A stretch of 39,945 bases of DNA from Prevotella sp. CAG:1185 (lineage in GTDB: Bacteria > Bacteroidota > Bacteroidia > Bacteroidales > Bacteroidaceae): positions 1-39,945 of the forward strand of contig HF992528.1 of the NCBI GenBank assembly GCA_000436695.1. Direction: 5' to 3'. The notes below the pieces were generated by a model. That model saw only the letters and a list, made by a program, of their open reading frames with translations, had not been told where the DNA came from and searched no databases. The position numbers and the translations under genes are program-made. This document shows, piece after piece, positions 7,860 to 17,800 of the stretch (its first letter is position 1; the number at the start of each line of letters is the position of its first letter).

Positions 7860-10481
7860 TTACAGATTTGCCAGTTCGATAACTTTGTCTACAGCGGCTG
7901 AAAGTCCGTCAACGTCCTTTCCTCCTGCTGTTGCGAAGTGAGGCTGTCCGCCGCCGCCGCCCTTTATCAGTTTGGCTGCCTCGCGTACCATCTTGCCTGC
8001 GTTGAGGCTACGATCCTTAACGAGGTCTTCGCTTATCATAACGCTGAGGGTGGGGCGCTCGTCAAATGTGCTGCCTACAACGCAGAGCATGTGCTCCGGC
8101 TCGGCTGCACGTATCTTGAACACGAGGTCTTTGGCAGCGTCCTGCTTCATCATTATTGTTGTGGCTATAACCTTTACGCCGTTTACGACGCGGGCCTGAG
8201 ATATGAGTTTCTCTTTTACTCTCTCAACTCTCTCTGCCTGGAACTGTTCAAGGCTCTTCTTCATAGAGTCGTGCTCCTCGATATATTTCTCGATGACGCC
8301 GAGCAGGTCTTTAGCATTGTTGAACAGTGACTTGATGGCTTTCATGCCGTCTTCGAGTTCGTACATCATCATCTCGCACTCTTTGCCTGTCTTTACCTCA
8401 ATACGGCGTATTCCGGCAGCAACGCTGCTTTCAGATATAATCTTAATCATGCCGATGCGGCCTGTAGAGTGGGCGTGGATACCGCCGCAGAACTCAACGC
8501 TCGGGCCAAACTTAACCACGCGTACCTTGTCGCCGTATTTCTCACCGAACAGTGCTATGGCACCCATCTTCTTGGCTTCTTCGAGCGGCATGTCGCGGTG
8601 CTCGTCAAGCGGAATGTCCTGACGTATCATGTCGTTGACAATCATCTCGACTTTGCGTATCTCCTCGTCGGTCATCTTCTGGAAGTGAGAGAAGTCGAAA
8701 CGCAGCGTGTCGCTTGATACGTATGAGCCCTTCTGCTCAACATGGTCGCCGAGAACCTGCTTCAGAGCATAGTCGAGCAGGTGGGTTGCTGTATGGTTGG
8801 CAGCGCTTGCGTCACGCTTGTCGGTGTCTACACATGCCATGAAGTCAGCCTCAGGATTCTTAGGCAGTTCTTTAACGATGTGTATCGACTGTCCGTTCTC
8901 GCGTTTGGTGTCTATCACGTTCACTGTCTCGTTCTCGCTTACCAGCACTCCGCAGTCGCCTACCTGGCCACCCATCTCGCCGTAGAATGGTGTGTTGTCG
9001 AGCACGAGCTCATAGAATGTATTCTTTTTCTGTGTAACCTTGCGGTAGCGCAGAATGTGGCATTCGTATTCAGTATAGTCATATCCGACGAAGTTCTGCT
9101 CGCCTTGGCGCAGCTCTGTCCAGTCGCTGTTCTCAACGGCTGCTGCGTTGCGTGCTCTTTCTTTCTGTTTCTGCATTTCTTCGTCAAACTGTTTCTCGTC
9201 TACGGTGAGTCCGTTTTCACGGCAGATAAGTTCTGTCAGGTCGAGCGGGAATCCGTAAGTATCGAACAAGCGGAAGGCCTTTGTGCCGTCGAGAACGGTC
9301 TTGCCTTCGGCTTTAACCTCTTCCATTGCGTCCGACAGCATGTTAATACCGTTAGACAGTGTGCGGAGGAATGAGTCTTCCTCTTCCTTAATAACCTTGG
9401 TTATAAGTTCGCGCTGTGCTGTAAGTTCCGGATAAGCCTCGCCCATCTCGTGTATCAGCACAGGCATGAGCTTATACATAAATGCCTCTTTCTGGTTGAG
9501 GAATGTGTAGGCATATCTTACGGCGCGGCGCAATATGCGGCGGATAACGTAGCCGGCCTTGGCGTTGCCAGGCAGCTGTCCGTCTGCTATTGAGAATGCT
9601 ACGGCACGCAGATGGTCGGCAACAACGCGCATAGCAACGTCAATCTTCTCCTCTTTGCCATATTCCAGACCTGACAGGCGTGAAATCTCCTTGATGATTG
9701 GCTGGAAGATGTCTGTGTCGTAGTTTGAGTGCTTGCCTTGCAGGGCGCGTACCAGACGCTCAAAGCCCATACCGGTATCTATCACGTTCATTGACAGTTT
9801 TTCGAGAGAGCCGTCGGCTTTGCGGTTAAACTGCATGAACACCAGGTTCCATATCTCAATAACCTGTGGGTCGTCTTTGTTTACGAGTTCTCGGCCCGGT
9901 GTCTTGGCTTTTTCTTCTGGAGTACGAGAGTCGAGGTGAATCTCTGAGCAAGGTCCGCATGGACCTGTGTCGCCCATTTCCCAGAAGTTGTCGTGCTTGT
10001 TTCCGTTGATTATGTGGTCTGCCGGAACATGTTTTGCCCAGAATGCAGCAGCCTCGTCGTCGCGGCTGAGGTTCTCCTCGGGAGAGCCTTCAAACACTGT
10101 TACGTAGAGGTCGGCCGGATCGAGATGAAGCACATCAACAAGATATTCCCAGGCATAGTCGATGGCGCCTTCCTTAAAGTAGTCGCCAAAGCTCCAGTTG
10201 CCCAGCATCTCGAACATTGTGTGGTGGTATGTGTCGTGACCAACTTCCTCAAGGTCGTTGTGCTTTCCGCTCACGCGGAGACACTTCTGTGAGTCGGCCC
10301 TGCGTCTTGGTTCGGGGTCGCGTGTTCCCAGTATGATGTCCTTCCATTGGTTCATTCCTGCGTTAGTAAACATCAGTGTCGGGTCGTCTTTAATCACCAT
10401 AGGTGCCGACGGAACAATCTGATGTCCTTTCGATTCAAAAAACTTTTTGAACGATTCACGGATTTCGTTAGCTGTCATCAT
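7860..10481 (-). CDS. alaS: Alanine--tRNA ligase
   Basis: Charges tRNA-Ala with alanine in the cytoplasm and hydrolyses mischarged Ser- and Gly-tRNA-Ala. The 873-residue length is normal. The N-terminal class II catalytic core is visible (GMNQWKDIILG, then a conserved block ending HHTMFEMLGNWSFGDYF). The editing domain carries its zinc ligands as HTATH near residue 562 and CGGIHAHS near residue 667. The C-terminal DHHA1-type domain ends with the glycine-rich GGGGGQPHFATAGG. Two adjacent ATG codons open the frame (10481 and 10478); either could be used. A -7 element lies at 10552-10559 and a terminator at 7797-7829, so it forms a single-gene unit. Confidence 0.98.
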   Translation of the reverse strand: MMTANEIRESFKKFFESKGHQIVPSAPMVIKDDPTLMFTNAGMNQWKDIILGTRDPEPRRRADSQKCLRVSGKHNDLEEVGHDTYHHTMFEMLGNWSFGDYFKEGAIDYAWEYLVDVLHLDPADLYVTVFEGSPEENLSRDDEAAAFWAKHVPADHIINGNKHDNFWEMGDTGPCGPCSEIHLDSRTPEEKAKTPGRELVNKDDPQVIEIWNLVFMQFNRKADGSLEKLSMNVIDTGMGFERLVRALQGKHSNYDTDIFQPIIKEISRLSGLEYGKEEKIDVAMRVVADHLRAVAFSIADGQLPGNAKAGYVIRRILRRAVRYAYTFLNQKEAFMYKLMPVLIHEMGEAYPELTAQRELITKVIKEEEDSFLRTLSNGINMLSDAMEEVKAEGKTVLDGTKAFRLFDTYGFPLDLTELICRENGLTVDEKQFDEEMQKQKERARNAAAVENSDWTELRQGEQNFVGYDYTEYECHILRYRKVTQKKNTFYELVLDNTPFYGEMGGQVGDCGVLVSENETVNVIDTKRENGQSIHIVKELPKNPEADFMACVDTDKRDASAANHTATHLLDYALKQVLGDHVEQKGSYVSSDTLRFDFSHFQKMTDEEIRKVEMIVNDMIRQDIPLDEHRDMPLEEAKKMGAIALFGEKYGDKVRVVKFGPSVEFCGGIHAHSTGRIGMIKIISESSVAAGIRRIEVKTGKECEMMMYELEDGMKAIKSLFNNAKDLLGVIEKYIEEHDSMKKSLEQFQAERVERVKEKLISQARVVNGVKVIATTIMMKQDAAKDLVFKIRAAEPEHMLCVVGSTFDERPTLSVMISEDLVKDRSLNAGKMVREAAKLIKGGGGGQPHFATAGGKDVDGLSAAVDKVIELANL

Positions 10482-10551
10482 TTCTTTTTCGTATTTTGTT
10501 TTTGTTCTTTTTCTTTTTCCTTAAAACAAAGGCTATATGCCTATTTGGGAG

Positions 10552-10559
10552 CAAAATTA
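10552..10559 (-). promoter_or_regulatory. -7 element upstream of alaS
   Basis: The minus strand reads TAATTTTG, matching TAnnTTTG, about 70 bp before the alaS start. No clear -33 element is visible, so this rests on the -7 match alone. Confidence 0.4.
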
Positions 10560-10719
10560 TAAAATAAATCCCATAAATCATAATTTATTGTGTAAAACCT
10601 ACAATTCTGTTGCGTCTATGTGACTTGTTATGTCTAAAGATGTGATTTATGGCTTGGTGAAACGCATTTGTAAATGTATTATTTTTTATGTTATCGGCAT
10701 AGAAATGAAAAAAAAATGA

Positions 10720-10727
10720 TAAATTTG
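10720..10727 (+). promoter_or_regulatory. -7 element upstream of the MerR-like gene
   Basis: TAAATTTG matches TAnnTTTG and would place the transcription start near 10732, about 30 nt before the ATG at 10764. No -33 element is evident. Confidence 0.45.
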
Positions 10728-10763
10728 CAACATCAGACATGGCTTATCTTAATTTCATCAATT

Positions 10764-11111
10764 ATGGCATTGAACACAGAAAAAAATCTTAAACTCTATT
10801 ACTCCATAAAGGAGGTGGCAGCCATGCTCAACGTACCTGAGAGCATGCTGAGGTTTTGGGAAAAGGAGATTCCTATGATACGCCCTAAGACTACCGGCAA
10901 CAATGTGCGCCAGTATACTGAGGCTGACATAGAGAATGTCAAGGCTGTTTATAATCTTGTTAAGGTTAGGGGCTTCAAACTTTCTGCAGCCCGCAAGATG
11001 CTGCGTGAAAATAAGCAGGCGGTTGACAACAATGCCCGTGTGATGGAAAGTCTGATAAAAGTGCGTGACGAACTGAAATCGCTTAAAAAACAGCTCGATT
11101 ATCTTGAGTAG
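10764..11111 (+). CDS. MerR-family transcriptional regulator
   Basis: A 115-residue protein with an N-terminal MerR-type winged helix (YYSIKEVAAMLNVPESMLRFWEKE at about residues 12-35, then the wing and RQYTEADIENV at 49-59). A short coiled-coil tail (residues 92-113, rich in K, L and E) probably drives dimer formation. There is no effector domain and no cysteine, so it is not a metal sensor of the MerR or CueR kind; the target is unknown. An ATG at 10674 exists, but a -7 promoter element at 10720-10727 lies downstream of it, and the extra 30 residues look non-coding, so 10764 is chosen. Confidence 0.85.
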   Translation: MALNTEKNLKLYYSIKEVAAMLNVPESMLRFWEKEIPMIRPKTTGNNVRQYTEADIENVKAVYNLVKVRGFKLSAARKMLRENKQAVDNNARVMESLIKVRDELKSLKKQLDYLE

Positions 11112-11466
11112 TTTTTATGATAAGGCGGATGCCGGCTTGTAGCTGAGTTTTTTGTTTTTGTGTAATGCCGTGATGTCTTTATAATTTAACTTGTCACACT
11201 CTAACACTTTGATTTAAAAAGGTTTGCAGCCTAATGTGACGAGTGATGAGTTTATTTTAAAATGTAGTTTTTTTAATCTTGGCTGCATCGGCATATATTA
11301 ATTATTGTATTTCTTCTTAATTTTTATTCTACATGGCATCTTGTTATGTCATGTGTATTTGTGTCATGTATGTATATAAAAAGCAGATGCCGGGAAACTT
11401 CACAGATTCCCGACATCCTTTTTCACATAAAATCAAATTATTAACTTTGAATTTAAGTCTGGCTGC
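11112..11466. other. Intergenic region between convergent genes
   Basis: About 355 bp between the MerR-like gene and the convergent secreted-protein gene. Only the minus-strand terminator at 11386-11417 is recognisable. The rest is AT-rich and shows no gene. Confidence 0.6.
11386..11417 (-). terminator. Terminator of the susCD locus
   Basis: 11-bp arms (11386-11396 and 11407-11417, the single mismatch becoming G-U on the minus strand) with a T tract downstream on the minus strand. It closes the unit that begins at susC. Confidence 0.8.
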
Positions 11467-12390
11467 TTATTTGTTGTTAATGTATTTCTTACCATTTACG
11501 ATAACAATACCTTTGGCATTTCTGTTGACGCGCTGTCCGGCAAGGTTGTATGCAGGAGCGTTGGCGTCTGTTGCCTTTTCTGTATTGACTTCAGTGATAC
11601 CTGTTGTTCCGTCAGGAATCTGACCCTTAGTAAGCAGAGTGTTAGTGTCTGTAATAACGTCTGCATCACCAGTTGTATCAAATGCGAATGCACCGATGGT
11701 CATCTTAGAACCTGTAGCCATTGCATCATATTTACAATCTGCGTAAACCTTAAACTTTATAACACCGTTACCTGTTGTTGAAACACTCTCGCCGGTGATA
11801 ATCTGTGAAGGCTGCTGAATTGCAAAGTCAGGTGATACATAATAGTCACCAATTTCTTCGTCATAGTAAGTTGCTCCGTCCATCTTGCTCAGGTCGAAGT
11901 AGTAAAGAGCGTTGTTAGGATCTCCGCCATTTGAATTCTCCATTGAGAAAATGTAAGGCATGCGGCTTGTCTCTTCCTCAAATACAACATAGTTCTTGTT
12001 TCCTGATGCAGAGATGATCAGATATAGGTAACCATCCTGACTTACTGTAAATCTGTAAGCACAGCCTGTTGTTGGGTATGTACCTTCGCTTGCGGCAGAG
12101 CCTGAAACGTTAGTTGAGCCCTGAATGGCTGCTCCGTCTGGTAATGATACTTGTGTGCCGTTAATAGACACTGTACCTTTCTTCATTCCAACGCATTTAA
12201 ATTTGTCTGTATATAACGTTGTGGCAACAACGCTTCCGCTTGCAGTTCTTCCGATTTCGGTTCCGGCTGCAACTTCTGTTGCTGCGTCTGCATTAAGACC
12301 GAGTGTTGTACCGTCGATGGTAACAATTTCTTGTGCGTTTGCTGAGAATGCAGCTATTAGTAAAGCTGCGCTAAGTAACATTTTCTTCAT
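11467..12390 (-). CDS. Secreted protein with Prevotella-type C-terminal tail
   Basis: A 307-residue exported protein of unknown function. Residues 1-19 form a signal peptide ending SANA before QEIV. The middle is rich in G, S, T, Y and D and reads as a beta-sheet protein without a domain I recognise. The C-terminus (YNLAGQRVNRNAKGIVIV, then NGKK) is the tail often seen on Prevotella surface or secreted proteins; it resembles part of a type IX secretion sorting signal, but I cannot say that it works as one. It is the last gene after susC, susD and a lipoprotein, with a hairpin in the 111-bp gap before it and a terminator after it. By context it may bind or process the same glycan. Confidence 0.75.
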   Translation of the reverse strand: MKKMLLSAALLIAAFSANAQEIVTIDGTTLGLNADAATEVAAGTEIGRTASGSVVATTLYTDKFKCVGMKKGTVSINGTQVSLPDGAAIQGSTNVSGSAASEGTYPTTGCAYRFTVSQDGYLYLIISASGNKNYVVFEEETSRMPYIFSMENSNGGDPNNALYYFDLSKMDGATYYDEEIGDYYVSPDFAIQQPSQIITGESVSTTGNGVIKFKVYADCKYDAMATGSKMTIGAFAFDTTGDADVITDTNTLLTKGQIPDGTTGITEVNTEKATDANAPAYNLAGQRVNRNAKGIVIVNGKKYINNK

Positions 12391-12458
12391 GGTTCTTAAT
12401 TTTTTAATTGTTTATAATTAGTTAAATAGTTTATTTGAACTATCGATTTTCTGTTGTA

Positions 12459-12493
12459 GTCGGTTCCATCCTTACGAGAAGAATGAAACCGGC
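12459..12493 (-). other. Intercistronic hairpin in the susCD locus
   Basis: 15-nt arms at 12459-12473 and 12479-12493 with a 5-nt loop. On the minus strand two apparent mismatches become G-U pairs and one mismatch remains. No T tract follows, so it could be an mRNA-stabilising or partly terminating structure between the lipoprotein gene and the last gene. Confidence 0.55.
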
Positions 12494-12501
12494 TAAGATG
12501 A

Positions 12502-12969
12502 TTATTGCTTTACACCGCTGAAATTATAATAGTATGTGTAGGTTTTGCGTCCTGATTTTTGCTGAACTTTAAAGTACGATGACAGTGTGCCCTCGCTGCT
12601 TATGCGTCCAATGAAAGATGCTCCTAATCCGTTTGATGTACTATTGTTGGTGAATACGAATCCGTTTCCGGCATAAGAGATGTTAGCTACAGAGGTAGCA
12701 TTGAATGTGAAATCTCCTGTGCAATCATATGTTACGTCTGCACAATATGCAGAGTCTGTGGCAGTGATGGTAACGGTACCCTGTGTATAAAGGGTATCTG
12801 TCGTGCCATCTTGAACTCTCGTGAAAGTTCCAGAATATACACCTGCGGCTGCCTTTTCGGGTGTGACGCTGTGTATTGTTGCGTCGTCATCATCGTCACT
12901 GCACGAAATAAATGAGCAGCTCAGTGCAAGTACTGCAAACAAAGAATATAATATCTTTTTCATTTTCAA
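12502..12969 (-). CDS. Small lipoprotein of the susCD locus
   Basis: A 155-residue predicted lipoprotein. The signal peptide leads to SFISC with the lipidated cysteine at residue 23, followed at once by SDDDDD, an acidic stretch of the kind associated in Bacteroidota with export of lipoproteins to the cell surface. The rest reads as a small beta-barrel or beta-sandwich (alternating strands, few charges, YTYYYNFSG near the end). I do not recognise the family; calycin-like proteins are one possibility. Two in-frame ATGs (12969, 12963) are both workable. It follows susD by 21 bp, so it is co-transcribed, which suggests a surface glycan-binding accessory, by position only. Confidence 0.75.
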   Translation of the reverse strand: MKMKKILYSLFAVLALSCSFISCSDDDDDATIHSVTPEKAAAGVYSGTFTRVQDGTTDTLYTQGTVTITATDSAYCADVTYDCTGDFTFNATSVANISYAGNGFVFTNNSTSNGLGASFIGRISSEGTLSSYFKVQQKSGRKTYTYYYNFSGVKQ

Positions 12970-12990
12970 ATTATTTTAATTATCAAAATT

Positions 12991-14814
12991 TTAATAACCT
13001 GGGTTCTGGTCGTCCTCAGTCAGAGCCGTGTTGTTTGCCATTTCCTGTGCAGGAATAGGACGATACCATTTGATTTCGCCTTGAGCATTGCTCATGTTGC
13101 TTGCAGAGGTTACATAGTCGTTGAATGCAATGTTGTATCTAACTAACTGGCGTGTACGGCGTAAGTCCATCCATCTTTCGTTTTCACCAAACTCTTCACG
13201 TCCTTTTTCGTCAAGAATTACATCGAGGTCGGTTATTGAACCGAATGATGCAGGAATGCTGTAAGCCGGCTGATATGCTGCAAACGAAGATAATGTGCCT
13301 GCGTTGGCGCGGGTGCGTACTGCGTTCACGTAGCTCAGAGCCTTGTCTGTCTGGCCTGCCATTAGGTAAGCCTCGGCTGCTGTAAGATACATGTCGCTAA
13401 GGTGGAATAATACAACATCACGGTAACCGTTGGTCGTATTGGTGTTTTCCTGTACGGTGTTGGGGTCGTCCCATTTTTTACATACAGTTGTTCCGTTTAT
13501 TGCTGCTAAACTTGCAGTATATGACAGAGTGGTCTTCTTGAATGTTCCGTCGCTGTTGAATGTGTACTGTGTAACAGGGTCACCAAGAATATAAGCAAAT
13601 ACACTATTTACATAGCCAGTGCTTGAGTATCTTGACTTGTTTGCAGTAAATTCAGCTTCAGCTTCTTCTGTTGTTACGTAATAAGGCAGATAACGATAGG
13701 CGATGTTCATCTTGTCTCTGTTTCCGCTGTTATTGTAATAAGCGTAGTAACCGCTTGTACCCCATGTTCCGTCAAAATTATAGATAGTGTTCATGAAGGT
13801 GCCGTCAAAGCGCTCATCGCCTGGTTCCCAAAGATAAATACCTTTGGCAGATACTGCTTTGCCTGAGTTGCAATATTTCATGCCGTTTGTTGTGCAGACA
13901 CCATAATAGCTTCCGAATGTGTTCTGCAGTCCGTGGCCGTCATCACTCAAGATTCCCGGATTGCCTGCTCTTTCGTATTGAGCAGAGAAAATAATCTCAG
14001 GATTGTTAGTCTCGTTTGCCGGAGACCATTTTTCTTCGAACGACATTGTCAGAGCCTGATTGTTTATAGCTGCTTCTGCATATTGAGCTGCTTTTGTGAA
14101 ATACTGAGTGTCGTTTACACTATATGTTCCTTGTTCTGCATTTGTAAGAGTTGTACCCAAATCCCAGCCTGCTGCAAGGCAAACTTTTGCAAGAAGTGCT
14201 TTAACAGCTCTTTGGCTGATGTATCCAAGATTTGCTCCTGAACTTTCTGCCGGTAGATTGCTGTCATTCATTATTGACTCAAGCTCTTCAATGATTTTCG
14301 GATAAAGCTCTGAGAGTGGAGTCTTTGGATAATTTCTTTCTGCACCCTGAATATATTCAGTGATGTATGGTACCGAACCAAAATGCTGAGTAAGCAGATA
14401 GTAAGCATAGTTGCGGAAGAATTTAGCTTCGGCTATTGCTCTTCCATCTTCTTCGCCTGCATAGTATAGCATGCAGTTGGCACTGTTTATTAGAGCATAG
14501 AGGTTTGTGTAAAAACTTGATACCGATGAACTCTGCGGAGTAAGGTCGTAGCGGTTGAACTCACCTCCGTCGCCACCACGTGTAGGTACATATAAGTCTG
14601 TTCCCCATTCGTAAATGTCAGTTTCGGTTATAATAGGATTTAACAGGGAATAAGTATAGTTTCTCAATCCTGTCATTCCTTCTGCAGTGGGAAAGAAATC
14701 TATTGCAGATATGTTTGTCTTGTTGTCAGCGTCAAGAAAGTCGGAGCAGCTTGTTAATGCTGCTGTTCCTGCAAGCATTGACGTGGCAAACGCAATATAT
14801 AATATCTTTTTCAT
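12991..14814 (-). CDS. SusD/RagB-family nutrient-binding outer-membrane lipoprotein
   Basis: Surface lipoprotein that caps a SusC-type channel and binds the nutrient. The 607-residue length fits the family. The signal peptide ends ALTSC with the lipidated cysteine at residue 23, followed by SDFLD, the usual SusD start. The N-terminal half is helical with TPR-like repeats (AEAKFFRNYAYYLLTQHFGSV is typical). The C-terminal half carries the RagB/SusD blocks LSDMYLTAAEAYLMAGQ, ERWMDLRR and the final DQNPGY. It starts 21 bp after susC. The length and Tyr/Asn-rich surface suggest a glycan ligand, which the sequence does not identify. Confidence 0.95.
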   Translation of the reverse strand: MKKILYIAFATSMLAGTAALTSCSDFLDADNKTNISAIDFFPTAEGMTGLRNYTYSLLNPIITETDIYEWGTDLYVPTRGGDGGEFNRYDLTPQSSSVSSFYTNLYALINSANCMLYYAGEEDGRAIAEAKFFRNYAYYLLTQHFGSVPYITEYIQGAERNYPKTPLSELYPKIIEELESIMNDSNLPAESSGANLGYISQRAVKALLAKVCLAAGWDLGTTLTNAEQGTYSVNDTQYFTKAAQYAEAAINNQALTMSFEEKWSPANETNNPEIIFSAQYERAGNPGILSDDGHGLQNTFGSYYGVCTTNGMKYCNSGKAVSAKGIYLWEPGDERFDGTFMNTIYNFDGTWGTSGYYAYYNNSGNRDKMNIAYRYLPYYVTTEEAEAEFTANKSRYSSTGYVNSVFAYILGDPVTQYTFNSDGTFKKTTLSYTASLAAINGTTVCKKWDDPNTVQENTNTTNGYRDVVLFHLSDMYLTAAEAYLMAGQTDKALSYVNAVRTRANAGTLSSFAAYQPAYSIPASFGSITDLDVILDEKGREEFGENERWMDLRRTRQLVRYNIAFNDYVTSASNMSNAQGEIKWYRPIPAQEMANNTALTEDDQNPGY

Positions 14815-14835
14815 TGTTGTATGCTTAAATGTTGA

Positions 14836-17800
14836 TTAAAACTTAATGTTAGCTCCAAACTGCCAAGTGATTGTGCTCGGTCCGTCCTGATCGAGTGAAG
14901 CGTCAGCCCACTCAGGATCGAAGCCCTTGAACTTTGTGAATACAAACGGGTTAGTAACTGTGCAGTACAGGCGCAGATGAGAGCAACCGAACTTCTTGGT
15001 CCATTTCTTCGGGAATGTGTAGCCAAGAGTTATGTTCTTAATCTTAACGTAAGAAGCATCAGCATATTTGTTTGTTCCGTCAAGCCAGTAAGCTGTACCC
15101 ATACCGCTGTTTGCTCCGGCCTGTGTCGGGAAAGGATAGCTTCCGTAATGAGTGTTCTCCTGATAAACAGGATTGATGTATGTACCGTCAGGATTGATTC
15201 CGTCGCAGTCTAAAAGTGTTCCTGCAGGAATGTAATAGTCAACATTGAGCTTCATACGGCCACGATCGTTGAATCCGAGGTATTCGCCGTAGAATTCTGA
15301 TATTGCATAATATCCCTGTTTTGCATATAATGTTGCAGACAAATCCCAATTCTTATATGAAAGATTGGTTGTGAAACTGCCTGTCCATTTCGGGTCTGTG
15401 TTGTAAATCTTCTTATCATCGTCTGTGAAGTTACCATCACCGTTGCGGTCAACGATTATAGGATTACCCTCAACCCATCCGTAGCATGCGTTATAATAGT
15501 CACATTCTCTTACTGTTGAACCAGGTGTGAAGCCCTTAAGACGTGCAATCTCTGTGTTTGGAACAGTCATGTTTCTGTCGCTTACAATTCCGCTCCACTC
15601 ATATCCGTAGAAGTTATTGTAAGGCTGTCCTATAAAGAGGTTGCCTGTTTCTTCACCAGTTGTAAGGTTACCGCCTACACCATTAATCTCTCGTACAGTA
15701 TTCTTGTTGTGTGCGAATGTAAATGTTGTTGTCCAGCGCCAGTCTTTAGTCTGGATATTCTCTGTTGTAAGAGAAATTTCAATACCTTGGTTGCGTACTG
15801 AACCAACGTTTGTTGTCATATCAACGCCACCGGCTTCCAATGGAAGAGGCACTTTGAACAGAAGGTCTTTTGATGTCTTTGTGTACCAGTCAACAGAACC
15901 GCGGATGCGCTCGTTGAAGAAGCCGAAGTCAAGACCTACGTTGAACTCATGAGATTTTTCCCACTGCAGAGCTGCATCAATAATGCCGCTTGGATGGAAT
16001 CCCTGAACCCATGTGCTTCCGAAGGGATAATACACAGGACCTGTAACGGTTACGTATGTATCATAGTTTCCGATACCGCTGTTGTTTCCTGTAACACCAT
16101 AAGAGAGACGCAGTTTTGCGTTAGACAACCATTTACGTGTCTTTGCCATGAACGGCTCTTCAGACAGACGCCATGCAAATGCTGCTGACGGGAAACTTCC
16201 CCAACGATAACCTTTCTGGAATCTGGAAGAACCATCCCAACGTACTGTCGCAGTCAGCATGTAGCGGTCTTTGTATGTATAGTTTGCGCGCAGTGCGTAA
16301 GACATCATGCTGCTCTCGCTGTAAGCGTTGTAGCAGTCGGCCGCATTATATGTTCCGCTTCCGAGATTCCACCATAAAGTACCGTCAAGTACACCACTTG
16401 AAGACAGATTTTGTGTCTCGCTCTCAGTCTGCATCAATGAGAACAATCCCATTAAATTAAGATGGTGCTCTTTCTCTTTGCCCAGGAATGTGTCGTATGT
16501 AACCATGTTGTCCCATGTCCAGTCGAAAGCACGCTGTGTTTCCTTTGTTGCAAGATTCATCTGATCTGCAGATGCGTCTGGCAGCAATCCTTGGAAGTAT
16601 CCGTCACGATAGTATGTGAAGTTGGGCGAGAAGGTAGATTTAAGTGTCAGGCCCTTTATCGGGTTTATAGATATGAATACGTTACCAAGTGCGCGCCATG
16701 TCTGCTTATTTCTGCTTTCTATGTCCATGTAGAGCAGCGGGTTAGGTTGGTCTGTAAACTGATATCCCGATGTTGATCCCATAGCCTCATAGTTGCCCGG
16801 ATACAGGTTGATTTCTCCGTTTGCGTTGTACGGCTGCATGAATGGATTCATTCTGTATGCATACTGTACTGCCTGGTCGCTGGCATAGTCATGGCTTATG
16901 CGTGCGAGGTTGAAACTGAAACCTGCACTTACATATTTATTAATCTGTCCTTCAAGACTTCCCTTGAAGTTGAATTTGTCCTGTTCGTCACCTTCATAGA
17001 TACCATCTTCATTAGAATATCCGATACCCATGTGATAGCTTAAGCGGTCGGTCGAACCACTGATTGACACATAGTGGTTTTGCTGGTGTCCGTTGCCCGT
17101 TACAAGGTCAGGCCAATCAACAGTCTGTCCGCTTCTTAATAATGACTTCATTCGGTATTCGCCCGTTTCAACGTTTGCCAATGCCATCTGATTGTACAGA
17201 TCTGGAACGTAGACTGGCTGTCCGCTATTTGCTGTAGCTAGACCACCACCGTAAACGAGGAACTTGCTGAAACGATAGTTATAGAATTCCTGTGCATTTT
17301 GGAAGTCCGGCATTCGTGCTGTATGAGTTATACCATAATATCCGTCGTAAGAAATTGTTGGCTTGCTCATCTTCTTGTCAACAGTAGTACCGCTCTTTGT
17401 AGTAACGATTACAACTCCGGCAGTTGCTCTTGAACCATAGATGGCTGTAGATGAAGCATCCTTAAGCACGTCAATGCGCTCAATATCCTGCGGGTTAAGC
17501 CAGTCGATGTCGTCTGTTGTAACACCGTCGACAATGTAAAGAGGCTTAAGGTTGTCGTTGGTTGATGACTTACCACGTATTTCAATGTCAAAACCGCCTC
17601 CTGTTCGTCCGCTTGTCTGTGTGATGCTTACGCCTGGTACTGAACCTTGCAGGTTTTCAAGTACTGATGGAGCACCTTTTGCGTTAAGCTGTTCTGTATT
17701 TACAGATGAGATAGAACCGGTGAGGTCGCTTTTCTTCATCGTACCGTAACCGACAACCACAACTTCATCGAGAGCCTGGTTATCTTCTTGCATAACAATG

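Noticed and set aside
8742..9374. A 210-codon frame opposite alaS
   Set aside because: alaS is certain on the minus strand; the opposite frame is a by-product of its codon pattern.
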